From: Chloroflexota bacterium
GTDB lineage: Bacteria; Chloroflexota; Dehalococcoidia; UBA2979
Length of the DNA: 5,095 nucleotides
Direction: 5' to 3'
Assembly (NCBI GenBank): GCA_016875695.1
Contig: VGPB01000138.1
Coordinates: 1-5,095, forward strand
This document shows, one piece after another, positions 3,888 to 5,095 of this stretch. The stretch's first letter is position 1; each line of letters begins with the position of its first letter. A program made the position numbers and the translations under genes. The notes below the pieces were generated by a model. It had not been told where the DNA came from and made no database searches. It was given only the letters and a program-made list of their open reading frames with translations.

Positions 3888-5095
3888 ATGCAGCGCTGGT
3901 CGATGCCCGCCGCTCGCTTCGCGCCGTGGGCACTCGCGGGGATGCTCGCGCTCACGCTCGCGTGCCGGGGCGGTGATGACGGCGGCGACGGGCAGACGCT
4001 CGCGGAGCTGTTCCTGCGCATCGGCGAGGGGGTGGGCGCCGAGGTCGTGACCACGATCGGGGCGCTGCCACCGGAGCTCAAGGCAGCGCTGAACCCGGAG
4101 CGCACCGACCAGACGCCGGACGCCGACCTGTTGACACTCCCGAAGCCGCCGGACGCGAAGCTGCTAGGCTCCGCGCGCGTCACGCGGGGCGACGGCGAGC
4201 AGATCTTCTTCATCATGTACGAGGTCAAGCGGGACGAGCCCACGGTCACCGACGCGCTGCGCGGGCTGCTCGACGAGACGCCCTGGCAGGTCGTCGGCGG
4301 CCAGCTGAACGAGGGGATGGCCGCGTACCGCTTTCAGAGCACGCGCTCGGCGGACATCCAGGGCACAGCAGTGGTGCAGCCGCTGCCGGCAAGCGACGAG
4401 TTCGAGATCGTGGTCGCGCGGGACGGCAAGGACCGCACGCTGAAGGTGTCTCGGCACGCGTTCGTGCCGGTGCTGGGGGCGGAGCTGCAGACGCGCGAGG
4501 GCGCGGTGGTGGTCGCGCGCGCGGGGTCGGGCAGCGCGATCACGGCGGGCCTGCAGGAGGGCGACCGGCTGCGCAAGGTCGCGGGCAAGGACATCAGCGA
4601 CATCGCGAGCGTGCAGACGGCGCTGCGGAGCGTCTCCGAGGGCAACAAGGCGCTCACGGTCGTGATCTACATCGTGCAGGTGGCGCCGGCGCAGCAGATC
4701 GAGGCGCTGTTCCCGCTGCCGGCGGCGCGGCCGCTGCCGCGGGACTTCCCGCGCTTCCTGGCGCTGAACGGCATGATGCCAATCGCGGTGCAGTGGGCCA
4801 CGCAGGAGGCGGGCACGAGCTACCAGCTGACGCTGCTCACGCGCCAGGCGACGACGGAGGTCGCCCAGCAGTACCGCACCATCATCGAGCAGCGGGGGCT
4901 GCGGCTCAACGCGGACCAGGCCGCGGGCTTCGCGACGCAGCTGGAGTTCGGGAGCGCGGACAACGCCACGGTGGGCACGCTGAGCATCGACACGTTCCAG
5001 CAGGACGAGAACTACACGGCCGTCAAGCTGCAGCTGCAGGTCGCGCGGCGCGCGAGCGGGCCCGGGCCGGCCGCGACGCCGCGGCCGACCACCCC
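3888..5095 (+). CDS. PDZ-domain lipoprotein with two flanking similar units (runs off right edge)
   Basis: The frame is open for 402 codons to the edge. GGGAAGGGG (3874-3882) lies 5 bases before the ATG. Residues 1-26 form a lipoprotein signal peptide: a basic start, hydrophobic FAPWALAGMLALTLA, and lipobox LTLAC with Cys26 the likely lipidated residue, then a Gly/Asp-rich tether. Residues about 84-180 form a predicted alpha/beta unit starting LPKPPDAKLLGS. Residues about 192-262 form a PDZ domain (VLGAELQTREGAVVV, then GSAITAGLQEGDRLRKVAGK and DIASVQTALRSV). Residues about 281-387 resemble the first unit again (PLPRDFPRFLAL, then EVAQQYRTIIEQRGLRL). A Pro/Ala/Thr-rich stretch begins at 389. 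It probably sits on the outer face of the cytoplasmic membrane. No protease motif is visible in the part seen, so it is not shown to be an HtrA-type protease. The function is unknown; PDZ domains usually bind peptide tails. Confidence 0.88.
   Translation, partial: MQRWSMPAARFAPWALAGMLALTLACRGGDDGGDGQTLAELFLRIGEGVGAEVVTTIGALPPELKAALNPERTDQTPDADLLTLPKPPDAKLLGSARVTRGDGEQIFFIMYEVKRDEPTVTDALRGLLDETPWQVVGGQLNEGMAAYRFQSTRSADIQGTAVVQPLPASDEFEIVVARDGKDRTLKVSRHAFVPVLGAELQTREGAVVVARAGSGSAITAGLQEGDRLRKVAGKDISDIASVQTALRSVSEGNKALTVVIYIVQVAPAQQIEALFPLPAARPLPRDFPRFLALNGMMPIAVQWATQEAGTSYQLTLLTRQATTEVAQQYRTIIEQRGLRLNADQAAGFATQLEFGSADNATVGTLSIDTFQQDENYTAVKLQLQVARRASGPGPAATPRPTT
4137..4427 (+). other. First copy of an alpha/beta unit in the lipoprotein
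   Basis: Residues 84-180 begin LP-P-D, followed by an extended segment, a beta strand (EQIFFIMYEV), a helix (PTVTDALRGLLDE), a short loop with Trp133, an aliphatic/Phe strand (AAYRFQS) and a final strand (FEIVVAR). The order matches the second copy at 4728-5048. Identity is low, so this rests on pattern rather than score. Confidence 0.45.
4461..4673 (+). other. PDZ domain of the lipoprotein
   Basis: Residues 192-262 show the PDZ order: VLGAELQ (the peptide-binding loop region, normally containing GLG-like residues), GAVVVARAGSGSAITAGLQEGDRL (the strand and turn with the typical GLxxGDxI motif), then a helix (SVQTALRSV) and a last strand (ALTVVIY). The match at GLQEGDRL is strong. Confidence 0.75.
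4728..5048 (+). other. Second copy of the alpha/beta unit in the lipoprotein
   Basis: Residues 281-387 begin RPLPRDFPRF, then a strand (SYQLTLLTR), a helix (TTEVAQQYRTIIEQRGL), a strand with Phe (ATQLEFGS), a strand (TVGTLSIDTF) and a final strand (AVKLQLQVARR). The strand-helix-three-strand order and the end motif VAR match the first copy at 4137-4427. Confidence 0.45.

Noticed and set aside
3888..5095. HtrA/DegP-type serine protease because of the PDZ domain
   Set aside because: No trypsin-like catalytic His-Asp-Ser motif (such as GNSGG) appears before or after the PDZ domain in the visible 402 residues.

Overview
This is a very GC-rich bacterial window with dense coding, strong third-position GC, short gaps and a complete bacterial tRNA. 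Gene content and codon use suggest a high-GC Actinomycetota lineage (for example Thermoleophilia-like) or a high-GC Chloroflexota. No gene here settles the phylum. I see no mobile element, CRISPR array or phage module.

Layout. The left part (1-1842) is read on the minus strand. An intact MgtE magnesium transporter (484-1842) is followed by the 5' part of a YkgJ-type cysteine-cluster protein (1-399), which runs off the left edge in a Pro-Ala repeat. An 81-bp divergent promoter region (1843-1923) carries a perfect 7+7 inverted repeat. From there everything reads on the plus strand: a flavin reductase-like FMN protein (1924-2424), a small orphan protein (2572-2871), a disrupted cell-wall gene (2872-3597), tRNA-His(GTG) (3674-3751), and a PDZ-containing lipoprotein (3888 to the right edge).

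Most notable. The 2572-3597 region looks like one former gene. It would encode an N-terminal region, a soluble lytic transglycosylase (SLT) domain and a degenerate LytM/M23 domain. It is now broken by an in-frame TGA and two compensating single-base frameshifts, and the conserved Ser after the catalytic Glu is Phe. The lipoprotein at the right end appears to contain two copies of a roughly 100-residue alpha/beta unit on either side of a PDZ domain. I do not recognise this as a named architecture.

The genes do not form one obvious pathway. MgtE and the cysteine-cluster protein may share a transcript. The transglycosylase-like gene and the lipoprotein are both envelope genes. The flavin reductase has no monooxygenase partner in the window. 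I found no clear new biological system; the disrupted SLT-LytM gene and the duplicated PDZ lipoprotein are the best leads.
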